NCBI RefSeq assembly: GCF_014873145.1
Contig: NZ_JADBEK010000001.1
Span: forward strand, 4,030,001-4,094,000
Reading direction: 5' to 3'
Length of the DNA: 64,000 nucleotides
Source: Nonomuraea angiospora
GTDB lineage: Bacteria; Actinomycetota; Actinomycetes; Streptosporangiales; Streptosporangiaceae
The position numbers were made by a program, and so were the translations under genes. How positions within the stretch are numbered: the stretch's first letter is position 1; each line of letters begins with the position of its first letter. The notes beneath the pieces are model-generated. The model was not told where the DNA came from and did not search any database. It worked only from the letters and a program-made list of their open reading frames with translations. Below, in pieces: positions 1-9,014 of this stretch.

Positions 1-8
1 TCCCAAGG

Positions 9-1130
9 TCAGAGACCCTCCGCGTCGATGTCGGCGAGCGTGCGGCGGGCCACCGCGAAGGCGGCGTTGGCGGCCGGAACCCCGCAGTAGACGGCCGTCT
101 GGAGCAGCACCTCCTTGATCTCCTCGCGCGTGAGCCCGTTCCGCAGAGCCGCGCGGACGTGCATGGCGAGCTCCTCCAGCTGCCCCCGGGCCACGAGCGC
201 GGTGAGCGTGACGCAGCTGCGGGCGCGCCGGTCCAGGCCGGGCCGGTTCCAGATCTCGTTCCAGGCGTAGCGGGTGATGAGCTCCTGGAAGTCGCGGGTG
301 AAGTCGGTGGTGGCGGCGACCGTCCGATCGACGTGCGCGTCCCCGAGCACCTCCCGCCTGGTGCGCATGCCCGCCGCCAGGGCGTCCTCGGCGGGCTCGG
401 CGCTCCGCAGGTGGCCCAGGAGGGCGGCCGTCACCGCGTCGGGGCGCTCCACGTTGGCCAGGTGCGAGGCCCTCGGCACCACCGTCAGGGAAGCGCCCGG
501 GATGTCGCCGGCCAGGGTGAGCGCGTGGTCGAGCGGCGTGGCCGGGTCCTCGGAGCCGGCGATCACCAGCGTGGGCGCGGCGATCTCCCCCAGGCGGCCG
601 GTCAGGTCGAAGGCGGCGAGGGCCTCGCAGCAGGCCGCGTACGACGTCGTGTCCACCTCCACGAACCGGTCGAACACCCACTGGCCGTCGAAACCGGGGG
701 TGAACCAGCGGGCCCTCAGCGCCGGCACGAGCTCCGCCATGCCCTTGCCGCGCACCAGCGCCGCCCGCTCCAGCCACGGTCCCGGCTCGCCGAACCTGGC
801 CGACGAGCAGCACAGCACCAGCCCGCGCACCCGGTGCCCGGCTTTGACGGCGATGGTGGCGGCGATCGCGCCGCCGAGGGAGACGCCGCCGACCGCGAAC
901 CGCTCGTCCTCGACCAGCTCCAGCACGGCCCCCGCCAGGTCGTCGACGGTGAACCCGGCCGCGGCCGGCGCCGAGCCGCCGTGGCCCGGCAGGTCGTACC
1001 TGAGGACCCGCCAGGACCCGGTGAGCGCGGGGAGCTGGGGCTGCCAGACCTCCATCGTGGTGCCGAGCGAGGGCCCGAGCACCAGCAGCGGCGCGCCGGC
1101 CGGGCCGTCGATGCGGTGGTGGAGTTTCAC
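9..1130 (-). CDS. pcaDC: 3-oxoadipate enol-lactonase / 4-carboxymuconolactone decarboxylase fusion (PcaDC, sometimes called PcaL)
   Basis: A 373-residue fusion that carries out two successive steps of the protocatechuate branch of the beta-ketoadipate pathway in the cytosol. Residues 1-245 are an alpha/beta hydrolase with nucleophile motif GGVSLGG (Ser84), acid loop AGSEDPATP and a late His in ASHLANVERP. Residues 250-373 are a carboxymuconolactone decarboxylase domain (HVRAALRNGL, YCGVPAANAAF). The GTG start at 1130 overlaps the pcaB stop as GTGA, so the two are translationally coupled. This fusion is known in other actinobacteria. Further pca genes (pcaHG, pcaIJ, pcaF) may lie beyond position 1, since the operon reads off the left edge. 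The stop is at 9-11, so the gene is complete. Confidence 0.95.
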   Translation of the reverse strand: MKLHHRIDGPAGAPLLVLGPSLGTTMEVWQPQLPALTGSWRVLRYDLPGHGGSAPAAAGFTVDDLAGAVLELVEDERFAVGGVSLGGAIAATIAVKAGHRVRGLVLCCSSARFGEPGPWLERAALVRGKGMAELVPALRARWFTPGFDGQWVFDRFVEVDTTSYAACCEALAAFDLTGRLGEIAAPTLVIAGSEDPATPLDHALTLAGDIPGASLTVVPRASHLANVERPDAVTAALLGHLRSAEPAEDALAAGMRTRREVLGDAHVDRTVAATTDFTRDFQELITRYAWNEIWNRPGLDRRARSCVTLTALVARGQLEELAMHVRAALRNGLTREEIKEVLLQTAVYCGVPAANAAFAVARRTLADIDAEGL

Positions 1131-2434
1131 GGTTGCTCCCGGTAGGTGGCGAGGATGCGATCGACGAGTTCGGGGGCCGCCCCCAGGTACGCCGCAGGAT
1201 CGAGCAGGTCGGCGCGGCCCTCCAGCGGGCCGCCCGCGGACAGGGCCGCTTCGAGCGCCTCGCGGTCGAGGTGGGCGGCCAGGCGCTCGGCGACCAGCCG
1301 GCCGCCGGTCAGCTCGGCGTTGGCCCGCATCCGGTCGGGGAACACCCGCAGCCCGGCCACCAGCTCGGCGGCGGTCTCGGCCGCGCCGCCCGTCAGGCGC
1401 AGCGCCTCGCGCAGGGGCAGCCACTCCGCCTGCCAGGCCCCCGCGGCCCGCTCGTGCTCGCCGATCTGCCCGAGGACCTGCGCGTACGCGGGCACCTGGA
1501 ACGCGGCCGACCGGACCAGGACGGACAGGGCGGGATTGCGTTTCTGCGGCATGGCCGACGAGGAGCCGGCCGACGACTCGGCCACCTCCCCCACCTCGGT
1601 CTGGGCCATGAGGACGATGTCGGTGGCCGGTTTGCCGAGCGCGCGGGCCGTGGCGGTGAGCGCCGCGCCGAGCTCGGTGACGGGAGAGCGCTCCGCGTGC
1701 CAGGGCATCAGGGGCGCCGCCAGCCCGATCTCCTCGGCGAACACCTCGGCCAGCAGCAGCGCGGTGCCCGGATCGACGCCACGCGTGCCCGACGGCGGGG
1801 AAGACGCGCCCGATGCCGGAACAGGGGCGCCCGCGAGCTCGGCGAACGCGGCCAGGGTGCCGGCCGCGCCGCCCAGCTGGGCCGGCAGGCGCAGCTCGCG
1901 GAGCCGGGCGCGGGCGCGCATGAGGCCGGCCAGCCACCCCGCCGCCTTCAGCCCGAACGTGGTCGGCACCGCCTGCTGCCCCAGCGTCCGCGCGGCCATC
2001 ACCGTGTCCCGGTGCCGCCCGGCCAGCTCGCCGAGATCCCGCATGGTCGCGCTCAGATCGCCCACGATGCCGCGGATCGCCCGCGTGGCCACCAGCATGG
2101 CGGCGCTGTCCAGGATGTCCTGGCTGGTCGCCCCCCGGTGCACGGACGACGCCGCGCCCGGCACGGCCCGCCGCAGGTCGGCCACCAGGGGCACGACCGG
2201 GTTGGCCGACTGGCGGGCCCGCCTGGCCAGGTCGGCCGGGTCGAGCACCAGCGCGGCGGCCGTCCTGTCGATGGCCGCGGCCGCCTCCGACGGGATGAGC
2301 TCCAGCCGCGCCTGGGCGCGGGCGAGCGCCGCCTCGGCCTCCAGCATGGCCCGCAGCCAGGCCGCGTCCGAGGTGATCTCCTCCGCTCGCGTCCCCGCCC
2401 AGACCGGGGCGAGCAAGCCGCCGTCAGAACCCAA
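1127..2434 (-). CDS. pcaB: 3-carboxy-cis,cis-muconate cycloisomerase
   Basis: A 435-residue member of the fumarase/aspartase superfamily that cyclises 3-carboxymuconate to 4-carboxymuconolactone, the substrate of the decarboxylase domain encoded next. The superfamily signature GSSAMPQKRNP is present (read as SGSSSAMPQKRNPA) at about residue 290, and an N-terminal AMLEAEAALARAQ helix is typical of PcaB. The chosen start is TTG at 2434, preceded by GAGGAGG with 9 bases of spacing; no ATG lies upstream in frame after the pobA stop. The gene sits between pobA (30 bp gap) and pcaDC (4-bp overlap), which supports a pob-pca operon. Confidence 0.93.
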   Translation of the reverse strand: MGSDGGLLAPVWAGTRAEEITSDAAWLRAMLEAEAALARAQARLELIPSEAAAAIDRTAAALVLDPADLARRARQSANPVVPLVADLRRAVPGAASSVHRGATSQDILDSAAMLVATRAIRGIVGDLSATMRDLGELAGRHRDTVMAARTLGQQAVPTTFGLKAAGWLAGLMRARARLRELRLPAQLGGAAGTLAAFAELAGAPVPASGASSPPSGTRGVDPGTALLLAEVFAEEIGLAAPLMPWHAERSPVTELGAALTATARALGKPATDIVLMAQTEVGEVAESSAGSSSAMPQKRNPALSVLVRSAAFQVPAYAQVLGQIGEHERAAGAWQAEWLPLREALRLTGGAAETAAELVAGLRVFPDRMRANAELTGGRLVAERLAAHLDREALEAALSAGGPLEGRADLLDPAAYLGAAPELVDRILATYREQP

Positions 2435-2464
2435 CGCGGTCCACCTCCTCAGTCATGCCATCAT

Positions 2465-3619
2465 TCACGGCAGGCCCACGTAGTTCTCGGCCAGGGTCGT
2501 CGCGGCGGCCTCCGACGAGGTCACGTAGTCCAGGTACGACAGCTGCAGCCGCCGCGCGTACGGGTCCTCGTCCTCGAACGTGTGCAGCAGCGTCGTCATC
2601 CACCACGAGAAGTGCTGGGCCCGCCACACCCGCTTCAGGCACGCCGCGGAGTAGCCGTCGAGCAGCCCGGTCGAGCCGTCGGCGAAGTACGCGGCCAGCG
2701 CCTCGGTCAGCACGCGGACGTCGGCCACGGCCAGGTTGAGCCCCTTGGCGCCGGTCGGCGGCACGATGTGGGCGGCGTCGCCGGCGAGGTAGAGCCGCCC
2801 GTACTGCATGGGCTCGGCCACGAACGCCCGCATCGGCGTGACGCCCTTCTCCATGATCTCGCCGGTCGTCAGCGTGAAGCCTGGCACGCTCTCCAGCCTG
2901 GCCTTCAGCTCGCCCCAGACGCGCTCGTCCGGCCAGTCCTCCACCCGCGCGTCCGCCGGCACCTGCAGGTAGAAGCGGCTGACGGTGGGCGAGCGCATGC
3001 TGTGCAGGGCGAAGCCGCGCTCGGTCCTGGTGTAGATCAGCTCTTCCGACGAGGGCGCCACCCTGGCCAGGATGCCCAGCCAGGCGAAGGGATAGTCCCG
3101 CTCGTAAACGCTCAGAACGCCCTCGGGGACGGCCGGCCTGGACACGCCGTGGAAGCCGTCGCACCCGGCGATCACGTCGCAGTCGAGCCGCTCGCCGCCG
3201 AAGGTCAGATAGGGCTCGGACTCCAGCGAGTGCGCCTCCACGTCCTCGACCTCGAACCTGATGTCGCCGCCCGCCGCCAGCCTGGCCGCGATCAGGTCCT
3301 TGACCACCTCCTGCTGCCCGTACACGGTGATGGACCTGCCCGGCACGAGCTTGTCGAACGCGATGCGGTGGCCCGCGCCCCCGTACCTGAGCTCGATGCC
3401 GTGGTGCGGCAGCCCCTCGCGCAGCAGGCGCTCGCCGACGCCCGCCTCGACCAGCGTGTCCACCGTGCCCTGCTCCAGCACCCCGGCCCGCACCCGCCGC
3501 TCGACGTAGTCGCGGCTGCGCTTCTCGAGCACCACGGAGGAGATGCCGCGCAGGTGGAGCAAGTGGGAAAGGAGCAGCCCGGCGGGGCCTGCCCCGATGA
3601 TCCCGACCTGAGTTCGCAT
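2465..3619 (-). CDS. pobA: 4-hydroxybenzoate 3-monooxygenase
   Basis: A 384-residue class A flavoprotein hydroxylase that turns 4-hydroxybenzoate into protocatechuate using NAD(P)H and O2, feeding the pca genes downstream. It has the FAD-binding GAGPAG at residues 9-14, the DG motif in GCDGFHG and the GD motif in LAGDAAHI, and its length is normal for PobA (about 390). The ATG at 3619 is the first gene of the operon and is divergent from an IclR regulator across a 68-bp gap that contains a perfect palindrome, so expression is probably effector-controlled. Confidence 0.95.
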   Translation of the reverse strand: MRTQVGIIGAGPAGLLLSHLLHLRGISSVVLEKRSRDYVERRVRAGVLEQGTVDTLVEAGVGERLLREGLPHHGIELRYGGAGHRIAFDKLVPGRSITVYGQQEVVKDLIAARLAAGGDIRFEVEDVEAHSLESEPYLTFGGERLDCDVIAGCDGFHGVSRPAVPEGVLSVYERDYPFAWLGILARVAPSSEELIYTRTERGFALHSMRSPTVSRFYLQVPADARVEDWPDERVWGELKARLESVPGFTLTTGEIMEKGVTPMRAFVAEPMQYGRLYLAGDAAHIVPPTGAKGLNLAVADVRVLTEALAAYFADGSTGLLDGYSAACLKRVWRAQHFSWWMTTLLHTFEDEDPYARRLQLSYLDYVTSSEAAATTLAENYVGLP

Positions 3620-3661
3620 GAGGGAAGCATGCTGCTTCGACCGAGATTGGCCGAGATCCTG

Positions 3662-3678
3662 CTTCCACTCAGTGGAAG
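3662..3678. promoter_or_regulatory. 17-bp perfect palindrome, candidate IclR operator
   Basis: CTTCCACT-C-AGTGGAAG: two 8-bp arms around a single central base. It lies in the 68-bp gap between pobA and the divergent IclR gene and ends 9 bases before the regulator's ATG. IclR-family sites are typically short palindromes of this TTCCA/TGGAA type, so autoregulation and control of pobA are likely. The binding itself is inferred. Confidence 0.7.
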
Positions 3679-3687
3679 AATGGCTCC

Positions 3688-4455
3688 ATGGCAGGCGGGG
3701 CCCGGGAGGGCGGGCGCTCGGTGACGTCCAAGGTGCTGGCCATCCTGGGCGCGTTCGACTCCGCGCATCCGCAGCTCACGCTGACCGACCTGGCCCGGCG
3801 CAGCGGGCTGCCGCTGAGCACGGCGCACCGGCTGGTCGCCGAGCTGGAGGGGTGGCAGGCGCTGAGCCGCGCGCCCGACGGGCGGCTGCGGGTCGGGCTG
3901 CGGCTGTGGGAGCTGGGCCAGCTCGCGCCCGGCCCGCTCCACGACCTGGCCCATCCGTGGTTGCAGGAGCTGTTCGCGACCACGCGCGAGAACGTGCACC
4001 TGGCCGTGCGCGACGGGCTCGAGGTGCTGTACGTGGACAAGGTGTACGGCCGGCGGGCGGTGCCGATCGTGTCGCGGACGGGCGGCCGGCTGCCGATGCA
4101 CCCGACGGGCGTGGGCAAGGCGCTGCTGGCGTACGAGCCGGACTGGTTCGTGAAGTCCTACCTGGCGCGCAAGCTGGAGCGGCCCACCCCGCACACGATC
4201 ACCGAGCCGGGCCGGCTGGCCAGGGAGCTGGGCGTCGTGCGGGCCCAGGGGTACGCGCTGACGTACGAGGAGATGACCCTGGGCACCTGCTCGGCGGCGG
4301 CACCGATCCTGGTGGACGGGCGGCCCGTGGCGGCCGTGGGCATCGTGCTGTCCTCGCGGCGCGCCCGCGAGCTGCCCCAGCTGATCGACCCCCTGCTGAG
4401 CAGCGCGGCGGCGATCGCGAGGGCTATTCCCCCAGCCGCTGGATCCGGTCCTTGA
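3688..4455 (+). CDS. IclR-family transcriptional regulator (PobR/PcaR-type)
   Basis: A 255-residue regulator with an N-terminal winged helix (TSKVLAILGAF, then LTDLARRSGLPLSTAHRLV) and a C-terminal IclR effector domain (from about residue 80, with PMHPTGVGKALLAY and the usual TYEEM segment). IclR proteins of this type control aromatic-acid operons. Here the gene is divergent from pobA, so it most likely senses 4-hydroxybenzoate or protocatechuate; which one cannot be read from sequence. Its 3' end overlaps the convergent TPP enzyme gene by 32 bp. Confidence 0.9.
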   Translation: MAGGAREGGRSVTSKVLAILGAFDSAHPQLTLTDLARRSGLPLSTAHRLVAELEGWQALSRAPDGRLRVGLRLWELGQLAPGPLHDLAHPWLQELFATTRENVHLAVRDGLEVLYVDKVYGRRAVPIVSRTGGRLPMHPTGVGKALLAYEPDWFVKSYLARKLERPTPHTITEPGRLARELGVVRAQGYALTYEEMTLGTCSAAAPILVDGRPVAAVGIVLSSRRARELPQLIDPLLSSAAAIARAIPPAAGSGP

Positions 4456-6184
4456 ACAGGGTCGTGGCGATGGCCGCCTTGTGCGGCTGCCCCTTGAGGA
4501 ACGCTTGCGCGAAGTTCTTGGCCTGCTCGTAGGTGACCTTGGCCGGCATGGGCGGCTCGTTCGGGTTCACGTCCACGTCCACCAGCGCCGGGCCGTCGTG
4601 GGCGAGCGCCTGCCCGATCGCCATGGCGACGTCCTCCGACTTGGTGACCTTGGCCCCGAACCCGCCGCACGACCTCGCCCAGGCCGAGAAGTCGGCCTCC
4701 GGCTCGGGGAAGCGCACCCCGTGCTCCGGGTAGCCGAGCACCATCTGCTCCCACAGGATCTGCCCGAGCGAGTTGTTGTTGTTGATGATCACCTTGACCG
4801 GCAGCCGCTGCTGGACCGCCGTCAGGAACTCGCCCATCAGCATCGTGAACCCGCCGTCGCCGACGTAGGCGATGACCTGCCGTCCCGGGTAGGCGTGCTG
4901 CATGGCGATGGCGTACGGCAGCCCGGGCGCCATCGTCGCCAGCGTCCCGGACAGGTAGAACCGGCGCTCGCCGCGGATCGTCCAGTGCCGGGCGGCCCAG
5001 GTGGCGATGGTGCCGCTGTCGCAGGTCATGATGGCGTCGTCGGTGGCGAGCTCGTCCACGATGGACACGACGTACTGCGGGGCGATGGGATCCCGGTCCG
5101 GGTTCTCCAGAGCGTCCATGTCGGCCCGCCACTTGTCCATCATCTCCTGATATTTCCGCAGGTGAGCGGTGCGGTCCCGGGCGTTGATCAGCGGCAGCAG
5201 CGCCCGCAGCCCCTCCTTCGCGTCGCACACCACGGGCACGTCGGTCGCGATCCGCGCCCCCGCCCTGGTCGGGTCCGCCTCGAACTGAACCACCCGCGCC
5301 TGCTCCGGCAGGAACTTGGAGTAGGGGAAGTTCGTGCCGACCATGAAGAGCACGTCGGCCTCGTCCATCAGCTCCTCGCTCGGCCGGGTGCCGAGCAGCC
5401 CGATCCCGCCGGTCGTGTACGGCGAGTCGTCCGGGATGACCGCCTTGCCGGGCAGCGTCTTGGCCACGGGCGCGCCGAGCGCCTCGGCCACGGCCAGCAC
5501 CTCCTCCCGGGCGTGCAGCGCTCCCTGCCCGACGAGCATGGCGGGGCGCCGGGAGTTGTTGAGCACCTCGGCCGCCCATTCGACGTCCTCCTGGCGCGGC
5601 AGGCCGGACGGCCGCAGGTAGACGGGCGCGGTCTCCGGCAGCCGCGCCGGGGCCACGGTCCGGTACGGCGCCGTCCCCGCCTCGGCCACCTGAAGGTCGT
5701 TGGGCAGCGTGAGATGGGCGACCCCGCGCCGCGCGTAGGCGGTCCTGATCGCCAGGTCCACCAGCGAGGGCAGCTGCGCCGGGTTGGTGATCATCATGTT
5801 GTACTCGGCCACGTCCTCGTACAGGCGGTCGAGGTGCACCTCCTGCTGGTAGCCGGTGCCCAGCACGGACGTCTCCTGCATGCCGGTGATCGCCAGCACG
5901 GGCACGTGGTCCAGCTTGGCGTCGTAGAGGCCGTTGAGCAGGTGGATGCCGCCGGGCCCCGAGGTGGCCAGGCACACGCCGATCCGGCCGGTGGCCTTGG
6001 CGTAGCCGGTGGCCATGAAGGCGGCCGCCTCCTCGTGGTGGACGAGGACGAAGCGCACCCGGTCGCGGTGGCGCCGCAGCCCTTCCATGATGCCGTTGAT
6101 GCCGTCGCCCGGCATGCCGAAGACGGTGTCGACACCCCACTCGGCAAGCCGCTCGACCAGGGATTCCGCTGCGATTCGAGCCAT
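4424..6184 (-). CDS. Thiamine pyrophosphate-dependent enzyme, pyruvate oxidase/acetolactate synthase-like
   Basis: A 586-residue protein with the three-domain POX/AHAS fold. The N-terminal PYR domain has the catalytic Glu in HHEEAAAF and the SGPGG loop; a central domain follows; the C-terminal PP domain carries GDGGFTMLMGE followed by INNNN, the Mg/TPP motif. It is closest in feel to pyruvate dehydrogenase (quinone)/pyruvate oxidase or to uncharacterised TPP-requiring proteins rather than biosynthetic acetolactate synthase, because no regulatory subunit gene is adjacent. The substrate is not determined. It is convergent with the IclR gene and divergent from the NmrA-like reductase. Confidence 0.85.
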   Translation of the reverse strand: MARIAAESLVERLAEWGVDTVFGMPGDGINGIMEGLRRHRDRVRFVLVHHEEAAAFMATGYAKATGRIGVCLATSGPGGIHLLNGLYDAKLDHVPVLAITGMQETSVLGTGYQQEVHLDRLYEDVAEYNMMITNPAQLPSLVDLAIRTAYARRGVAHLTLPNDLQVAEAGTAPYRTVAPARLPETAPVYLRPSGLPRQEDVEWAAEVLNNSRRPAMLVGQGALHAREEVLAVAEALGAPVAKTLPGKAVIPDDSPYTTGGIGLLGTRPSEELMDEADVLFMVGTNFPYSKFLPEQARVVQFEADPTRAGARIATDVPVVCDAKEGLRALLPLINARDRTAHLRKYQEMMDKWRADMDALENPDRDPIAPQYVVSIVDELATDDAIMTCDSGTIATWAARHWTIRGERRFYLSGTLATMAPGLPYAIAMQHAYPGRQVIAYVGDGGFTMLMGEFLTAVQQRLPVKVIINNNNSLGQILWEQMVLGYPEHGVRFPEPEADFSAWARSCGGFGAKVTKSEDVAMAIGQALAHDGPALVDVDVNPNEPPMPAKVTYEQAKNFAQAFLKGQPHKAAIATTLFKDRIQRLGE

Positions 6185-6270
6185 GGGGCCGCCCTACCCC
6201 GCTCCGCAGCTCGCAGACGCTTTTACCAGATTCCTTGTCATTTCTGGGCATTCGCGGGTAGTGGGGCGTC

Positions 6271-7164
6271 ATGCGCATTCTGGTCACGGGAGCAACGGGC
6301 ACGCTGGGCGGCGCCCTGGTGCCCGCGCTGCTCAGGTCGGGCCACCGGGTGCGGGCGCTGAGCCGTACCAAGCGCGAGAGCCGCGGGAACGTCGAGTGGA
6401 TGTGGGGCGACCTCGTCTCCGGCAACGGCCTCGCCGAGGCCGTGCGCGACGTGGACGTCATCGCGCACCTCGCCACCGGCGGCCGCAAGGGGCGCGGCGC
6501 CGTGGACGTGAGCGGGACGCGCAAGCTGGTCGCCGCCGCCCGCCAGGCCGGCTACCCGCACCTGCTGTACACCTCGTGCGTGGGGGCCGACAGCGTGGCC
6601 AGCGGCCACCTCCGGCACAAGCTGGAGGCGGAACGGCTGGTCTCGGAGAGCGAGCTGGGCTGGACGATCCTCCGCTCCACCCACTTCCACCAGGCGCTCG
6701 ACCGCCGGCTGAGCGACTTCGAGTCACTCCCCGTGCTCGCCGTGGACCGCTCGATACCCTGGCAGCCGGTCCACACGGGCGAGGTGGCGGCCCGCCTCAA
6801 CGAGCTGATCGCCGCGGGCCCCGCGATGGACGAGCTCGAGTACGGCGGCCCCCAGGTGCTCAACACGGAGGAACTGGTCAGGACCTGGCTGGAGGCCAGG
6901 GGCCTGCACCGCCCCTGCCTGCCCGTGCGCTTCCCCGGCAGCCTGTACGCGGCCCAGCGCTCCGGCGAGCTGCTGACCGACGCCGAGCCCAAGGGCCGGA
7001 TCACCTGGCACGACCACCTCTTCCCGCCGCCGGTCGAGATCTCCGACGACTTCGCCTCGGAGCACACCGCCTCGCCCACCAGCCCCGCCAACCAGCCCGA
7101 ACAGGACCCCGACCTGCACGTCTACGGGGGCGACGAGGGCTACGAGCGCCCCACCCGCGGCTGA
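6271..7164 (+). CDS. NAD(P)-binding atypical SDR / NmrA-like oxidoreductase
   Basis: A 297-residue protein with a Rossmann start (residues 1-15, GATGTLG) and an atypical-SDR layout: the catalytic Tyr-x-x-x-Lys is not evident, while the YTSCVGAD segment matches the NmrA/ComX-like group. Such proteins bind NAD(P)H and act as reductases or redox sensors. The last 30 residues are Pro/Asp-rich and probably disordered. It is monocistronic, divergent from the TPP enzyme across 86 bp. No partner or substrate can be assigned. Confidence 0.8.
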   Translation: MRILVTGATGTLGGALVPALLRSGHRVRALSRTKRESRGNVEWMWGDLVSGNGLAEAVRDVDVIAHLATGGRKGRGAVDVSGTRKLVAAARQAGYPHLLYTSCVGADSVASGHLRHKLEAERLVSESELGWTILRSTHFHQALDRRLSDFESLPVLAVDRSIPWQPVHTGEVAARLNELIAAGPAMDELEYGGPQVLNTEELVRTWLEARGLHRPCLPVRFPGSLYAAQRSGELLTDAEPKGRITWHDHLFPPPVEISDDFASEHTASPTSPANQPEQDPDLHVYGGDEGYERPTRG

Positions 7165-7277
7165 CTCCTTTTACGTAGTCGTTACGTAACTCCCCCTTGA
7201 TGGGCATTCGGCTACCTATGTACGGTCCTTTCATTGCCACTTAACAACTTGTTCAGTGCAGCCAATCGAGAGGTTCG

Positions 7278-7856
7278 ATGACGGAGTCGGAGAACGCCCG
7301 CTTGGGTGCGCGAATCCGCGCCTACCGCAACATGCGCCGCATGACCGTGCGCGCACTCGCGGCGGAGGCCAGGGCGAGCGCGAGCTTCATCAGCCAGCTG
7401 GAGCGCGGGCAGACCAGCTCCAGCATCGGGATGCTCAGGCGGATAGCCTCGGCTCTCGGTCTCACGGTCGCGGATCTGTTCAACGAGGAGGACGAGGTCG
7501 GCCACCGGGTGGTGCGCCGCGAAGCGCGTCCGGAGCTGCACACGGCTCCCGGCACGCGCAAGTTCCTGATCTCCCAGCGTCCGCTCCAGAACGTGGAGGT
7601 GTACGCCGGGGAATTCGATCCGGGCTCGTCCACCGGGGACGAACCGTACACCCACGGCGACTCCCAGGAGATCTTCCTGGTCATCCGCGGGCGGATCACT
7701 CTCTGGCTCGGCCCCAACGGCTCCGCCGCCGCACATGTGCTGGAGCCCGGGGACAGCGTGGAGTACCGCACGTCGGTCCCCCACCGGATCGTCAACGAGA
7801 GCGACGAGACCGCCGAGGTCCTCTGGGTGGTCGCCCCACCTACTACATCCTCCTGA
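7278..7856 (+). CDS. XRE-family regulator with C-terminal cupin (PuuR-like)
   Basis: A 192-residue protein. Residues 9-63 are a helix-turn-helix (TVRALAAEARASASFISQLE) and residues 110-185 a cupin_2 barrel (GDSQEIFLVIRG, LEPGDSVEY, VPHRIVNESD). This domain pair is typical of PuuR and related regulators of putrescine or amino-acid catabolism. It heads a run of five same-strand genes for a polyamine-type importer and an amine oxidase, starting 33 bp before the binding-protein gene, so local control of that operon is the simplest reading. The upstream gap holds TTACGTAGTCGTTACGTAA-type repeats near 7170-7190 that could be an operator. Confidence 0.88.
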   Translation: MTESENARLGARIRAYRNMRRMTVRALAAEARASASFISQLERGQTSSSIGMLRRIASALGLTVADLFNEEDEVGHRVVRREARPELHTAPGTRKFLISQRPLQNVEVYAGEFDPGSSTGDEPYTHGDSQEIFLVIRGRITLWLGPNGSAAAHVLEPGDSVEYRTSVPHRIVNESDETAEVLWVVAPPTTSS

Positions 7857-7889
7857 ACCCCAGCTATACCTGCAACAAGGGGGTAACCC

Positions 7890-9008
7890 ATGCCGAAGCA
7901 CCCAGCGCGACTGGCCGCCATGGCCGGCGTCGCGGCTTCGCTCCTGCTCGCGACCGCCTGCGGAGCCGGCTCGGCGGCGCCCGCCTCGATCGATCTCGGG
8001 TCGGGGCCCGCCAAGTCGGGCACGATCAAGAAGGACGCGCTGAGCGGCCTCAACATGACCTTCGTCTCCTACGGAGGCGTCTACCAGGAGGGCCAGCAGA
8101 AGGCGGCGGTGGACCCGTTCGCCCAGGAGTCGGGCGCCAAGATCCTCCAGGACGGCCCGACCGACTACGCCAAGATCAAGGCCCAGGTCGACTCCTCCAA
8201 CGTCACGTGGGACGTGATCGACGCCGACTCCATCTGGGCCGAGGCCCAGTGCGGCAAGCTGCTCCAGCCGCTGGACTACTCGATCATCGACAAGTCCAAG
8301 GTCCCCGAGGGCCTGTCCGGCCAGTGCACCGTCCCCGCGATGCAGTACGGCATGGTGCTCGTCTACAACAAGGACAAGTTCGGCGCCAACCCGCCCAAGG
8401 GCTGGAAGGACTTCTTCGACACGACGAAGTTCCCCGGCAAGCGCGCCATCTCCGGCAACCCCGGCGACTCGGCGCCCGGCCCGTTCGAGGGCGCGCTGAT
8501 CGCCGACGGCGTGGCCCCCGACCAGCTCTACCCGCTGGACGTCGACCGGGCGACCAAGAAGCTGCAGTCGGTCCGCTCCAACCTGGTCTTCTGGAAGACC
8601 GGCGCGGAGGCCCAGCAGCTGCTGGAGTCCGGCGAGGTGGACATGGGGATGGTCTGGAGCGGCCGGGCCTACGCCGCCGTCAAGAACGGCGCGCCGTTCC
8701 AGGTCGCCTGGGACCAGTGGATGCCGATCATGGACTCGCTGGCCGTGCCGAAGAACGCCAAGAACCCCAAGGCGTCGATGGCGCTGATCAACTACTACCT
8801 GGGCGCCCAGCAGCAGGCCAAGCTGACAGAGCTGACCTCGTACTCGCCGATCAACACCGATGCCAAGCCGAGCCTCGACCAGGCCGGCCAGGCGTTCCTG
8901 ACCACCGCTCCGGGCGTGCCGGAGAAGGCACTCAAGATCGACTCCAAGTGGTGGGCCGAACACCAGCCGGAGATGATCGAGAAGTGGTCGGCCTGGCTCG
9001 GCGGCTGA
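7890..9008 (+). CDS. ABC transporter substrate-binding lipoprotein, polyamine (PotD-like)
   Basis: A 372-residue extracellular solute-binding protein. It has a lipoprotein signal peptide with a lipobox ending in Cys at about residue 25 (LLATAC), then the SBP_bac family-1/8 fold with the LNMTFVSYGGVYQ and WDVIDADSIW segments seen in PotD-like spermidine/putrescine binders. It captures substrate outside the membrane for the two permeases and ATPase that follow. Polyamine specificity is inferred from the family and from the adjacent PuuR-like regulator and amine oxidase. Confidence 0.9.
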   Translation: MPKHPARLAAMAGVAASLLLATACGAGSAAPASIDLGSGPAKSGTIKKDALSGLNMTFVSYGGVYQEGQQKAAVDPFAQESGAKILQDGPTDYAKIKAQVDSSNVTWDVIDADSIWAEAQCGKLLQPLDYSIIDKSKVPEGLSGQCTVPAMQYGMVLVYNKDKFGANPPKGWKDFFDTTKFPGKRAISGNPGDSAPGPFEGALIADGVAPDQLYPLDVDRATKKLQSVRSNLVFWKTGAEAQQLLESGEVDMGMVWSGRAYAAVKNGAPFQVAWDQWMPIMDSLAVPKNAKNPKASMALINYYLGAQQQAKLTELTSYSPINTDAKPSLDQAGQAFLTTAPGVPEKALKIDSKWWAEHQPEMIEKWSAWLGG

Positions 9009-9014
9009 TCGCGC

